A stretch of 23,020 nucleotides of DNA from JBAZTO01 sp041661865. Lineage in GTDB: Bacteria; Planctomycetota; Phycisphaerae; SM23-33. The notes beneath the pieces are model-generated. The model saw nothing but the letters and a program-made list of their open reading frames with translations. It was not told the DNA's origin and searched no databases. The position numbers were made by a program, and so were the translations under genes. Each line of letters opens with the position of its first letter. The stretch's first letter is position 1. Below, one piece after another: positions 9,401-14,263 of this stretch. Where the stretch lies: the NCBI GenBank assembly GCA_041661865.1, contig JBAZTO010000058.1:1-23020 (forward strand), in the 5' to 3' direction.

Positions 9401-12400
9401 GTACCGCTCCCTGCCCGGGAAAGTGACTGAGGATGTGGCGCGGGTCTCGCCGGGCGATTATCACACGATGTTCATCAGGGATGACCTGAGCCTCTGGGGC
9501 CTGGGGAATCACTACAGCAGCCAGCGGGGCGCTGGTATCAATTCGGGCATCTACACCCTGGACATGCTGGCGGCGCCCGGCGTGGCGCCTTCCGTCCAAG
9601 AGGTCTCGGCCAGTGGCTATTACACGCTCTTTATCGACAGCGGCCGGACACTCTGGGGCATGGGGCAGAACATGTATGGTGAAATTGGCAGAGCAGCCAT
9701 TGACGTGGTCAGCCCGCCTTGGGCGGTGGCCAGCGAGGTCGTGGCCGTGGCTGCCGGACGGTATCACAGTCTTTTCCTCAAGGAGAATCGCACGCTCTGG
9801 GTGTCCGGTAGCAACGTGTCCGGGCAATTGGGCGATGGTACGAACACAAACCGGCTGGAGCCGGTGATGGTGGCCGGCGATGTTGTGAAAATGGTGACGG
9901 GATCCAGTCACAGCCTTTTCCTCAAAGCGGACGGTTCTCTCTGGGGCATGGGGTCCAACTGGTCGCATGAGATCAATGCCAGCGGGGTGTCTGGAATTAT
10001 CACGCCAATGCAGATTGCCACGGGTGTGGCCACCATGGCGGCCGGGAATCGAACCAGTTTCTTTGTCAAGGGGGACGGGACGCTCTGGGCGATGGGGATC
10101 AACGATGCCGGGCAGCTTGGCAATGGAACGAAAATCACGGTCGTGAGCCCGGTGCAAATCGCCACGGGCGTGAGCGCGGTGAGTGCGGGCGAAAGTGCCC
10201 ATGCGGTTTTTCTCAAGACGGATGGGACCCTGTGGGCCATGGGTTCCAATTCCTTCGGCCAGCTGGGCGATGGGACCACGACCGACCGTCTTTCCCCCGT
10301 CCTGGTCGCCACCGGGGTGGCTTCAATCGCGGCTGGCACGGATCGGGTCTTTTTCCTGAAGCGGGATCACACGCTTTGGAGCACCGGCTCGAACACTCAG
10401 GGGCGGCTGGGGGTCAGCACGGTCCTCTCGCGCCGGGAACCGGTCAGAATACGTCTTGGCATTCCGGTCGTCAGCTCCATCTCGATTCCGGTCGGAGCCA
10501 GTCTCGGGGGCACGGTGCTTATGTCGGTCGCAGCGACGGGCAGCGGAAATCTCGCCTACCAATGGCGCAAGAATGGCAGCCCGATCATCGGGGCCACGGG
10601 GTCCGGGCATCTTATCGGGGTCGTCACGGCGGACGACGGCGGGGTGTATGATGTCGTCATCACGGGGACGGTGGGCAGTACGATTTCCCCAGCGGGATCC
10701 ATGGCCGTGCTAAACGCGGTGCCAGTCATTCACAGTCCACTTACTCTCCCCGCGTACAACGGGTCGGCCTTTTCCTATCGCGTCGCCGCGAACAACGATG
10801 CATCCACGTTCGGGGCCACGGGCCTGCCCGCGGGCCTGGTGATCAACACCGAGACCGGCCTGATCTCGGGCGTTCCCGCCGGCGCCGCCGGTCACCACCT
10901 GGTTACGCTCAGCGCGGCCAACCAGCAGGGGACTACCCAGGCGGTGCTGGATATGGAAATAACCGCGCAACCCATCATCGCCCGCCCCCCCGTCTCGCAG
11001 GCGGTTTGGGTTGGCCAGACCACCAGCCTCACGGTCTCGCTGGCCGGTACCGGGGCCTTCTCCTATCAATGGTGGAAGGACGGAGTGAGCCTTTCCGGCG
11101 CCACGGGGGCGACGCTCACCCTGCCCGGTGTGCAAGCGATTGATTCCGGTACGTACTGGGTGGTCGCCACCAATCCCGCCGGGTCCATCACCAGCAACGG
11201 AGCGACTCTGACGGTCAACCCGGCTCCCCCTGAGCCGGTGATTCGGGTTCAGCCCCTGAGCCAGACGGTGATCAGGGGTTCGGTTGTTACGTTCTACGCC
11301 GCCGCCAGTGGCACGCCCGCGCCGACCTACCAATGGCGCAAGAACGACATGGACATTCCCGGCGCCACCAGCGCGACCCTGACCCTTCCCGGTGCGCTGA
11401 CGGATGCGGGTAGCTACACGATGGTCGCCACCAACTCAGTTGGCTCAGCCACCAGCGATCCGGCGATCCTGACGGTCCGTCCGATGACCGCGGACTTCAC
11501 CGGCGACGGCAAACCGGACTTGGTGTGGCAGAACCGGAACTCGGGCGAGCGTGGCTTCTGGGTGATGAACGGGACCACGGTGGTAACGTACGTGTCGCTC
11601 ACATCAGTAGACGCTGAATGGCAGGTGTCGGCGTATGGGGACTTCAACGGGGACGGTCAGCCGGATCTGGTGTGGTCAAATCCCGCTACGGGGGAACGGA
11701 AACTGTGGCTGATGAATGGCATGGTGATGGCTAGCGAGGTGACTCTGGCGACGGTGGGCACGGAGTGGGAGATCGCCGGGGTGGCGGATTTCAACGCCGA
11801 CGGGAAACCGGACATTGTCTGGCAGAACACGATCAGCGGGCAGCGCGGCATGTGGTTGATGGATGGCGCCACCGTGGGGACCTTCATCGAGTTCGCGACG
11901 GTGGGCACGGAGTGGCAGATTTGTGCCACGGCGGACTTCAACCAGGACGGGAAACCGGACCTTGTCTGGCAGAACACGATCAGCGGTGAACGGGGCATCT
12001 GGCTGATGAACGGAACCTCGGTTGGCACGTACATCGCCATTGCGACGGTGGGCACGGAGTGGTCGATCATGGACGCGGCGGACTTCGACGGGGATGGGAA
12101 GCCCGACATCGTCTGGCAGAACGCGATCAGCGGGGAGCGGGGGATGTGGCTGATGGATGGGACGTCCGTCGGCACATACATCAAGTTTGCCGATGTGGGC
12201 ACGGAGTGGACCTTGGGCCGGATGCCGTACCGGCGGGCGGTGGCTGACTTCAACGCGGACAACAGCCCGGACATCATCTGGTCGAATACCGTGACCGGCG
12301 AACGGGGCTTCTGGATCATGAGCGGCACGACCGTGGGCACCTTTATAACGTTCGCTACCGTTGGCACTGAGTGGCGGATCGCCGGTAGCGCGGACTTCAA

Positions 12401-12977
12401 CGCAGACAGCAAGGCCGACATCATCTGGGAGAACACCGTCACCGGGGAGCGCGGCTTCTGGATCATGAACGGGACCTCCGTGGGCACTTACATCAAGTTC
12501 GCGGATGTGGGAACCGAATGGCGGATCGCGGGCAGTGCGGACTTCAACGCGGATTCGAAGCCGGATATCATCTGGGAGAACACCGTCACCGGAGAGCGCG
12601 GCTTCTGGATCATGAACGGCACGAGCGTCGGGACGTACATCAAGTTTGCCGACGTGGGGTTGGAGTGGCGAATCGGCGGCGTGGCGGATTTCAACGCGGA
12701 CAGCAAGCCGGACATCATCTGGGAGAACACGACCACCGGGGAACGAGGGTTCTGGGTGATGAACGGGATCGCCGTGGGCTACTTCCAATCCTTTGCCACC
12801 TTGGGCACGGAGTGGGAACTTGTTGGAGCGGCGGATTTCAACCGCGACGGCAAGTCGGACATCATCCGCCAGAACACCCTCACTGGCGAACGCGGTGTGT
12901 GGTTCATGAACGGGATGACCGCCGACACCTACCAGTCCTTCGCCACCGTCGGCACCGAATGGCAGATCGGCAATTGA
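423..12977 (+). CDS. Giant secreted metzincin-type protease with RCC1-like propellers, Ig/He_PIG domains and FG-GAP tail (4,184 aa)
   Basis: ATG at 423 is the chosen start because a basic, then hydrophobic N-terminus follows (RRR, then about 15 apolar residues, 1-25). No Shine-Dalgarno sequence is visible. Order by residue: signal peptide or anchor 1-25; Ala/Pro/Ser-rich linker 26-110; beta-rich pro-domain-like region about 115-210 with Cys206; metzincin-type zinc protease about 240-435, with HEFGHTFGLRHD at 367-378 (His367, His371, His377, catalytic Glu368) and a candidate Met-turn at Met402 (APIMG); PPC domain about 446-570; two He_PIG domains 577-742; RCC1-like block 743-1396; Ig 1397-1483 and two He_PIG to 1649; RCC1-like block 1650-2415; Ig and two He_PIG to 2671; RCC1-like block 2672-3347; Ig, He_PIG, Ig, Ig to 3689; ten FG-GAP-type repeats 3690-4184. 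The zinc site is complete, so activity is likely. The substrate is unknown. It is probably exported by Sec and kept at or beyond the cell surface. A roughly 90-residue insert interrupts the second block. The reading frame is intact throughout. Confidence 0.95.
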   Translation: MQPHIRRRLLVAALFLTAAWVVTEGRHWFTKKGTAVPESPVSIATKPAEHTQPDAAGHAARPPTNELWAAPMPGRGPGPMAASAATNSTGSTSPALAGRSTELDLNSVKALGTLAEGDEVSMPGFDGMVLKGRINRRQVESSGQVIIGGQLTGGQAGTFSFSLSRAGLNGSILLPDKATAYVVGPLSVAGVPRLMLSEKPIAEVVCFPLPVFSGEVPPQQADPPGDGGGTPAAAVVPILSSRPGATAVLYMDFDGETVTDPSWNGGRTIEAKPTTLTSEEIAEVWWRVAEDYAGFDIDVTTDVTRYNTAPVGRRMRCIVTPTDTAWPGSGGVAYLNSFAEAGRTFSETIPCWVFNPGVIGVAEAVSHEFGHTFGLRHDGRTNPQEEYYFGHGEGDLSWAPIMGVGYYKKIVQWSRGEYAYANNHEDDLAVIASPINGFGYSADEAGESVAAAATFSPGTIGQVFLEGIVQNTADTDDYQFTAPAGLVRIEGAPAATSPNLDMVLELKDAGGTVLASSNPGPALGAALSHALPAGGTYFLSVKGTGQGDPLTDGYSNYGSVGAYSLRGAIPVGDGIPFIEPGIVDSLPRSIAANYQIPAANSPTSYAATGLPEGMVLDPATGLITGIPTAVVGSYTVTVTLTNALGSRGGTFVVTLTPEPAPTITAAAVVLARQGKSFSLGIAATALPNSYAVTGLPTGLSLNGTTGVISGTPTVTGSFPVTVSATNATGTGTAPFTIAVVPQFQSVAGGSSHSLMVHNDGTLWATGLNSSGQLGDGTTVTKSVPVPIATGVASVAAGDNFSLFLKNDSTLWATGLNGFGQLGDGTTVTRSLPVPIATGVTSVAAGSSHSLFLKADGSLWAMGNNSQGQLGDGTNTSRYAPVQIVMGVAAIACGTSHSLYIKTDGTLWAMGGNSNGQLGDGTKTTRNTPVQVAEDVFSVTGSSGGTLFIKNDATLWGMGYNGSRHLGGSNSDQTTPLKVAEGVIAGAAGWQASHFLKADGTLWMTGYDGMVSHLAPIQMASGVSLLSVSLDNLLYMSVDGRFWGRGQNQNGRLGDGTYSDRTLPVLVAEEVASMSAGRFHSLFIKDDQSLWAAGANFSGQLGDGSRLTRGTPVKVASAALQSAGGYDHSLFIKSDGALWGMGTRQEGQLKGMSFGVQSPPAAFETGVTAIAAGYSFSLYLKADGVLWATGGNTHGQLGDGTLNKSTTGVLVAAGVAGMAAGFEHSLFVKTDGTLWVTGRNDFGQLGDGTNADRSTPTLIATAVSKAAAAIQHSLFLKTDGTLWAMGSNISGQLGDGTMTNRSLPVQVAGDVAAIAVNDSRSYFIKSDGTLWAMGSGHGTSPARIARGVAKVAANGHHLFYLKIDGSLWAMGDNLSGQLGDGTEPFVDTPVEIMLGRPGFVTQVMPFEVDLGGWVTFSVTATGTGPLLLQWRKDGTAIPGATGSSYTISGAQASDGGVYDVVVTNGVGSATSTAGALTVLGVVPQFTSASAFTAPRLVPLMFRVTAANDVSSFGAVGLPDGLVIDASSGLISGIPTAAADTYPVTLTATNAYGDTSATLTITLGGEPAPVISSGVTAVGRRGLPLTYAILATPLPQSYGATGLPAGLAINTATGVITGIPTAAPGVYTVTLAAVNGAGAGNQTLRLAILAEWQDRVSGGVYSSFFLEDDGTLWAAGYNYFGQLGEGSTVNRASAVRVATDVASVASGIAETLFIKTDGTLWGMGWNVRGALGLGHGDMQMQPVLLGTDTIAAAAGFGYSLVLKANGSLWAAGQNNTGSLGDGTTEDRYQHVLVANGVTSIAANGAHSLFIKGDGTLWGMGSNHSGELGDGTQDDRITPVQIATGVKAVSAAPVTSLFLKTDGSLWGMGFNGANQLKTRAESDALFETIPLKLAEGVIGLAAGPNQHLYLKADGTLWGRGYNGWGQLGDQEKQFELEARQLATDVVACATGQYHSIYRKADGTLWTLGSSSAGELADGRNTEQPVPAWIASEVKQVAAGADHSLFVTNNGDLWGMGYNGLGSLGDRTRIDRVIPVRITGQVASATSNFWHNLLIKTDGTLWAMGNNGDGQLGNGAIGNVDAPQQVDVNVRRAATGGWHSLYLRNDGTAWAMGYNGDGQLGDGTNVQKTLPGQVMTDVTEIAAGYRHSLFLKSNGSLWATGLNDQGQLGDGTTTSRQTPVQVATGVTQIAANGWHSLFLKTDGSLWAMGYNQFGQLGDGSSANRSTPFLVDVNVRTVAAGFYHTQYVKADGTLWAMGDNSVGQLGDGAAADRTDAMAREEGSPAGGAATGASGGDVTLATVDLASFQEGGFPLGPNILSHGAAPRVSAASSSRAQSAQSTGGGSLVVMNSVELLGSGTPSRKYRSVQIATGVAGVSAGGNHSLYVRTNDTLWAMGGSYYGRLGNGAGVVAWQAHQVRLGLPAILFQSIPFAVHLNQRVELLVTAVGAGTLTYQWRKDGQPISGATATRHSLPIASAADGGVYDVVVTNSLGSRACTAVNLSVVDAPPAFLGSLAVSIPRMADGIAFRINANNDATAFAATGLPPGLSLDARTGIISGRIEAAEGVFPVTITATNANGSSTATLNITVTTQAVPVMTSAGTVLGRQGQALRYVATAQNSPQTFSAANLPAGLAMDSASGVISGRITAPAGRYTATVSATNVAGVASRAVTFIILPESAGLAAGQDHSLVVDEEGVLWAMGGNSAGKLGDGTTVDRGAPVRIATDVVAADGTESHSLFIKSDGTLWGMGHGGSGQLGSGANSITPSPVQIATRVQGCAAGSHYSLYVDWDGTAWATGANYHGQLGDGTLVARTSPVQLATAVDSVSAGLMHSLWVKQDGTLWAAGWNGDGQLGDGTTIDRLSPVQIATGVRSVSAGSDHTLYVGNDGTLWAMGNNWAGKLGDGTNISRSTPVIAGTGVVRAFAGASASLYLTTDGDLWGVGENAYGGLRDGGGPIHVKLRSGVAGAAIGGGHSLFVDASGSVFAAGYNGNGQLGDLTVAYRSLPGKVTEDVARVSPGDYHTMFIRDDLSLWGLGNHYSSQRGAGINSGIYTLDMLAAPGVAPSVQEVSASGYYTLFIDSGRTLWGMGQNMYGEIGRAAIDVVSPPWAVASEVVAVAAGRYHSLFLKENRTLWVSGSNVSGQLGDGTNTNRLEPVMVAGDVVKMVTGSSHSLFLKADGSLWGMGSNWSHEINASGVSGIITPMQIATGVATMAAGNRTSFFVKGDGTLWAMGINDAGQLGNGTKITVVSPVQIATGVSAVSAGESAHAVFLKTDGTLWAMGSNSFGQLGDGTTTDRLSPVLVATGVASIAAGTDRVFFLKRDHTLWSTGSNTQGRLGVSTVLSRREPVRIRLGIPVVSSISIPVGASLGGTVLMSVAATGSGNLAYQWRKNGSPIIGATGSGHLIGVVTADDGGVYDVVITGTVGSTISPAGSMAVLNAVPVIHSPLTLPAYNGSAFSYRVAANNDASTFGATGLPAGLVINTETGLISGVPAGAAGHHLVTLSAANQQGTTQAVLDMEITAQPIIARPPVSQAVWVGQTTSLTVSLAGTGAFSYQWWKDGVSLSGATGATLTLPGVQAIDSGTYWVVATNPAGSITSNGATLTVNPAPPEPVIRVQPLSQTVIRGSVVTFYAAASGTPAPTYQWRKNDMDIPGATSATLTLPGALTDAGSYTMVATNSVGSATSDPAILTVRPMTADFTGDGKPDLVWQNRNSGERGFWVMNGTTVVTYVSLTSVDAEWQVSAYGDFNGDGQPDLVWSNPATGERKLWLMNGMVMASEVTLATVGTEWEIAGVADFNADGKPDIVWQNTISGQRGMWLMDGATVGTFIEFATVGTEWQICATADFNQDGKPDLVWQNTISGERGIWLMNGTSVGTYIAIATVGTEWSIMDAADFDGDGKPDIVWQNAISGERGMWLMDGTSVGTYIKFADVGTEWTLGRMPYRRAVADFNADNSPDIIWSNTVTGERGFWIMSGTTVGTFITFATVGTEWRIAGSADFNADSKADIIWENTVTGERGFWIMNGTSVGTYIKFADVGTEWRIAGSADFNADSKPDIIWENTVTGERGFWIMNGTSVGTYIKFADVGLEWRIGGVADFNADSKPDIIWENTTTGERGFWVMNGIAVGYFQSFATLGTEWELVGAADFNRDGKSDIIRQNTLTGERGVWFMNGMTADTYQSFATVGTEWQIGN
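1521..1628 (+). other. Zinc-binding active site and Met-turn of the first protease domain
   Basis: The codons give HEFGHTFGLRHD, which fits the metzincin signature HExxHxxGxxH/D, at residues 367-378. A downstream APIMG supplies a Met at 402, 25 residues after the third zinc ligand, where the family places its Met-turn. The surrounding sequence (DFDG, a GVAEAVSHE lead-in, and YYKKIVQWSRGEY after the Met) looks like reprolysin-like bacterial metallopeptidases. The third gene has the same elements at residues 358-369 and Met402. Confidence 0.88.
2649..4610 (+). repeat. RCC1-like blade block 1 of the 4,184-residue protein: 14 tandem repeats
   Basis: There are fourteen in-frame repeats of about 46-50 residues. 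The consensus runs AAGxxHSLFLKxDGTLWAMGxNxxGQLGDG and then about 15 residues ending near PVxIATGV (written as a pattern with variable x). Blades 1 and 2 are almost identical in DNA (a 144-base unit around 2709-2950), a sign of recent tandem duplication. Blades 5, 6, 9 and 13 have lost the GQLGDG loop but keep the LWxxG core. The block opens with the HSL half of a blade and closes with the LWAMG half, so ring closure would pair the two ends. Fourteen is twice the usual seven blades of an RCC1 propeller. Confidence 0.9.
5370..7667 (+). repeat. RCC1-like blade block 2 of the 4,184-residue protein: 14 tandem repeats with an insertion
   Basis: Counting the LWxxG (or AWxxG) core gives fourteen blades again, from LWAAGYNYF to LWAMGGSYY. 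The last two are separated by an insert of about 90 residues (bases 7227-7499) that does not match the blade pattern. The block ends in the linker RLGLP. Blocks 1 and 3 end in the related LGRP and RLGIP, so the three blocks share a common boundary. Confidence 0.9.
7227..7499 (+). other. Low-complexity Gly/Ala/Ser-rich insertion between blades 13 and 14 of block 2
   Basis: Residues about 2269-2359 break the RCC1-like periodicity. A normal inter-blade loop would run from GDGxxxDR straight to a PVQIATGV-like strand. Here about 90 residues rich in Gly, Ala, Ser and Pro intervene. The insert ends in LLGSGTPSRKYRS, which resembles a second copy of the LGDGT loop, and then SVQIATGV resumes the pattern. 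It is in frame and has no cysteine. It may be a surface-exposed loop, a linker, or the wreck of an extra blade. Confidence 0.7.
8436..10463 (+). repeat. RCC1-like blade block 3 of the 4,184-residue protein: 14 tandem repeats
   Basis: Fourteen blades can be counted from LWAMGGNSAGKLGDG to LWSTGSNTQGRLG. Blades 6, 8, 9 and 11 are the most diverged. The block runs into RLGIP and then an Ig-like domain, as in the two earlier blocks. Together with its preceding He_PIG pair and following Ig domain it forms the third copy of a higher-order unit of about 2.7-3.1 kb. Confidence 0.9.
11490..12974 (+). repeat. FG-GAP/VCBS-type array of ten repeats ending the 4,184-residue protein
   Basis: Ten repeats of about 49 residues fill residues 3690-4184. 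Each has an Asp-rich loop (DFNGDGKPD type), then IVWQN or IIWEN, xGERGxWxMNG and GTEW. After repeat 5 a short extra segment, LGRMPYRRAV (residues 3931-3940), divides the array into five and five. Repeats 1-5 keep Gly at the sixth loop position (DFxxDG). Repeats 6-9 have Ser or Asn there (DFNADS, DFNADN). Repeat 10 returns to DG. The known family role is calcium binding and propeller or rod formation in extracellular proteins. Confidence 0.92.
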
Positions 12978-13005
12978 TCCCGTCCACCAAGGTCCTCATG
13001 GGCAG

Positions 13006-13030
13006 TTGTGTCCGTCAAGTTCAGTAAAAG
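13006..13030. repeat. Possible right end of the decayed IS256-family element
   Basis: On the - strand this reads TTTTACTGAACTTGACGG followed by ACACAA. It lies about 100 bases beyond the transposase stop codon, where an IS256-family inverted repeat would be expected, and its ACTTGACGGACAC core looks like ends of that family. No matching inverted copy is visible at the other side, which fits loss of the 5' part of the element. This is recognition by eye only. Confidence 0.25.
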
Positions 13031-13084
13031 AGCGTGCAGGGTCTGATGGTTGGTGGGGTAAAGAAGATCTTTGGGAAGGGTGGA

Positions 13085-13109
13085 GGGGAAAGGGCGCCGC
13101 CCCTTCCCC
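13085..13109. terminator. Imperfect GC-rich hairpin between convergent genes, possible terminator
   Basis: The arm GGGGAAAGGG (13085-13094) pairs with CCCCTTCCCC (13100-13109) with one mismatch around a five-base loop. It lies 16 bases past the transposase stop and 107 bases past the stop of the upstream giant gene, which point at each other. Neither strand has a good T-run after the stem, so termination is only a possibility. Confidence 0.3.
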
Positions 13110-13126
13110 CCTCTTGATGGGTTGGT

Positions 13127-13740
13127 TCAGGCAGCCTGAGTTTGAAGCTGCGGGCCCTTCAGGTGTTCGCGCAGGAGGTCCATGTAGAGGTAGCGGTTTT
13201 CATCAACCCATCCCTCGAGGGTCTCGACGGCGAGGGCCTGCACCAGGCGCAGGCAGCTGGCCTCGTCGGGGGAGATCCGCACCAGGAGGGTGCGGCGCTT
13301 GATTTCCTGGTTGAGCCGCTCGAGCAGGTTGGTCGACTTGAGGTTGCTTGTGGTGGGGCCGGGGCAAGCGATAGAACGCGAAGGTCTCGTCGATGTTCGC
13401 CTCCATCCAGGAGCAGAGTTTGACGTGCTTCCTGCCAGCGGGTGAGCCAGCTGGTCAGATCCCGCCGCGCCTCCGCGATGTCGTGGCGGTCGTAGATCCA
13501 GCGCAGTTCCACCAGGCAGTCGTCGGCCTGCTTGCGGGGCAGGTAGCGCGTTGCGCAGGAAGTGGACGTAGCAGCGCTGCCAGTGCGCCTCGGGCAGCAC
13601 TTCGCGGATCGCCCGCTTGAGGCCGGCGTGGTCGTCGCTGACGGCCAGCTGCACGCCGTGCAGGCCGCGTTGCTTGAGCCGCAGGAGGTGATCTTACCAG
13701 CTGCTCGTGCTCTCCCGATTGGCCAGTTCCACCGGCCACA
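13127..13740 (-). pseudogene. IS256-family (Mutator-like) transposase, C-terminal half, degraded
   Basis: Pieces of the C-terminal 200 or so residues of an IS256-family DDE transposase can be read across three - strand frames. In order: VELANRESTSSW; an in-frame TAA at 13694-13696; DHLLRLKQRGLHG; SDDHAGLKRAIREVLPEAHW with QRCYVHFLRNAL; a shift near 13549 into LRWIYDRHD; a shift near 13430 into MEANIDETFAFYRLP; a shift near 13345 into STNLLERLNQEIKRRTLL; and on to the TGA at 13127-13129. SDDHAGL carries the second catalytic Asp and the LLERLNQEIKRR region the catalytic Glu. The N-terminal half (family length about 400 residues), with the first Asp, is missing. Four independent lesions mean the gene is dead. 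It is convergent with the giant gene to its left and divergent from the one to its right, and it marks an old insertion between two members of the tandem family. Confidence 0.88.
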
Positions 13741-13773
13741 AAGCGGATACCCTGGACCGACGGCTATTAATCA

Positions 13774-13802
13774 ATTGTGTCCCAATCCAAAGGGCTGGTC
13801 AA
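13774..13802 (-). promoter_or_regulatory. Leftward sigma70-like promoter candidate facing the transposase remnant
   Basis: On the - strand, TTGACC (13797-13802) is followed after 17 bases by CACAAT (13774-13779), five of six and four of six matches to the vegetative consensus. It points into the transposase remnant 34 bases away. It may be a relic of the element or a chance match. Confidence 0.25.
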
Positions 13803-14020
13803 CCACCGGAAGCAGGGGACTTGAGGTGGGGTCTCGCGACGGGCAAAATAAGCTCGGGCGAAACGATCGGTGGTGGGCACAGGCCCCTCGGCATTGACAC
13901 CGAACGAGGCGAAGCAGGCCGGGGACGAAGGGGATGGAAGAGAAGCCCGCGCGATGAACGATTTCAATCAAATACCCCACAGAGTATCCACTAATAAGAT
14001 GACGCAGATCATATTGCTGA

Positions 14021-14047
14021 CTTGCCGGGGTAATTCTCCGAGGCAAG
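14021..14047. repeat. Short inverted repeat upstream of the third giant gene
   Basis: CTTGCC (14021-14026) and GGCAAG (14042-14047) form a perfect six-base stem, and three more pairs can form inside it after a bulge. It lies 217 bases before the start codon at 14264. It could be an operator, a terminator relic or chance; there is no T-run after it. Confidence 0.3.
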
Positions 14048-14263
14048 TGTAGCTCCGCATCGGAACGCCAAGGGCCAGGAGGGATGATGCGCCAATATAA
14101 TTCTTTGGTGTTCATGCATCGCCAATTGCACAGCTCACGACTTTGTGCCACTGACCCCAAAACCAGGCAAACGCCCAGCGCGGAGAACCGCCACTGTTTT
14201 CCGTCGTCGGCTTGGGCACAATTGCGGCAGAGGTTGAGGGATTTCGGTCAGTAACCCACCGCC

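Larger units (their letters stand above)
12978..13126. other. Intergenic stretch between the 4,184-residue gene and the transposase remnant
   Basis: There is no reading frame worth calling here. The stretch contains a GC-rich imperfect hairpin at 13085-13109 and, around 13006-13030, a possible terminal sequence of the insertion element. No clear terminator with a T-run follows the stop codon at 12977. Confidence 0.5.
13741..14263. other. Gene-poor intergenic region upstream of the third giant gene
   Basis: There are 523 bases with no reading frame that looks like a real gene. The longest frame (- strand, 13771-14160) has no recognisable domain and an implausible composition. The region should contain the promoter of the gene starting at 14264, but I see no convincing -35/-10 pair on the + strand. 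It holds a leftward promoter-like sequence at 13774-13802 and an inverted repeat at 14021-14047. Confidence 0.5.

Noticed and set aside
2649..10463. RCC1 repeats taken as a guanine nucleotide exchange factor or effector
   Set aside because: The repeats are in a secreted multi-domain protein with a protease head. Bacterial RCC1-like propellers are diverse in function, and nothing here points to a GTPase partner.
9129..12788. Long - strand open frames inside the 4,184-residue gene, for example 9129-10202 and 11676-12788
   Set aside because: They lie opposite a clear repeat-coding frame in GC-rich DNA. Their products are periodic His/Arg/Pro-rich mirror images of the + strand repeats with no domain of their own.
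13771..14160. A - strand frame of 129 residues in the intergenic region
   Set aside because: There is no recognisable domain and no start signal, and the composition is unlike a real protein. A second frame of similar length overlaps it (13767-13967).
13741..14263. A + strand promoter for the third giant gene
   Set aside because: TTGACA at 13894-13899 has no -10 element at a proper distance, and no other pair was convincing, so no site is annotated.
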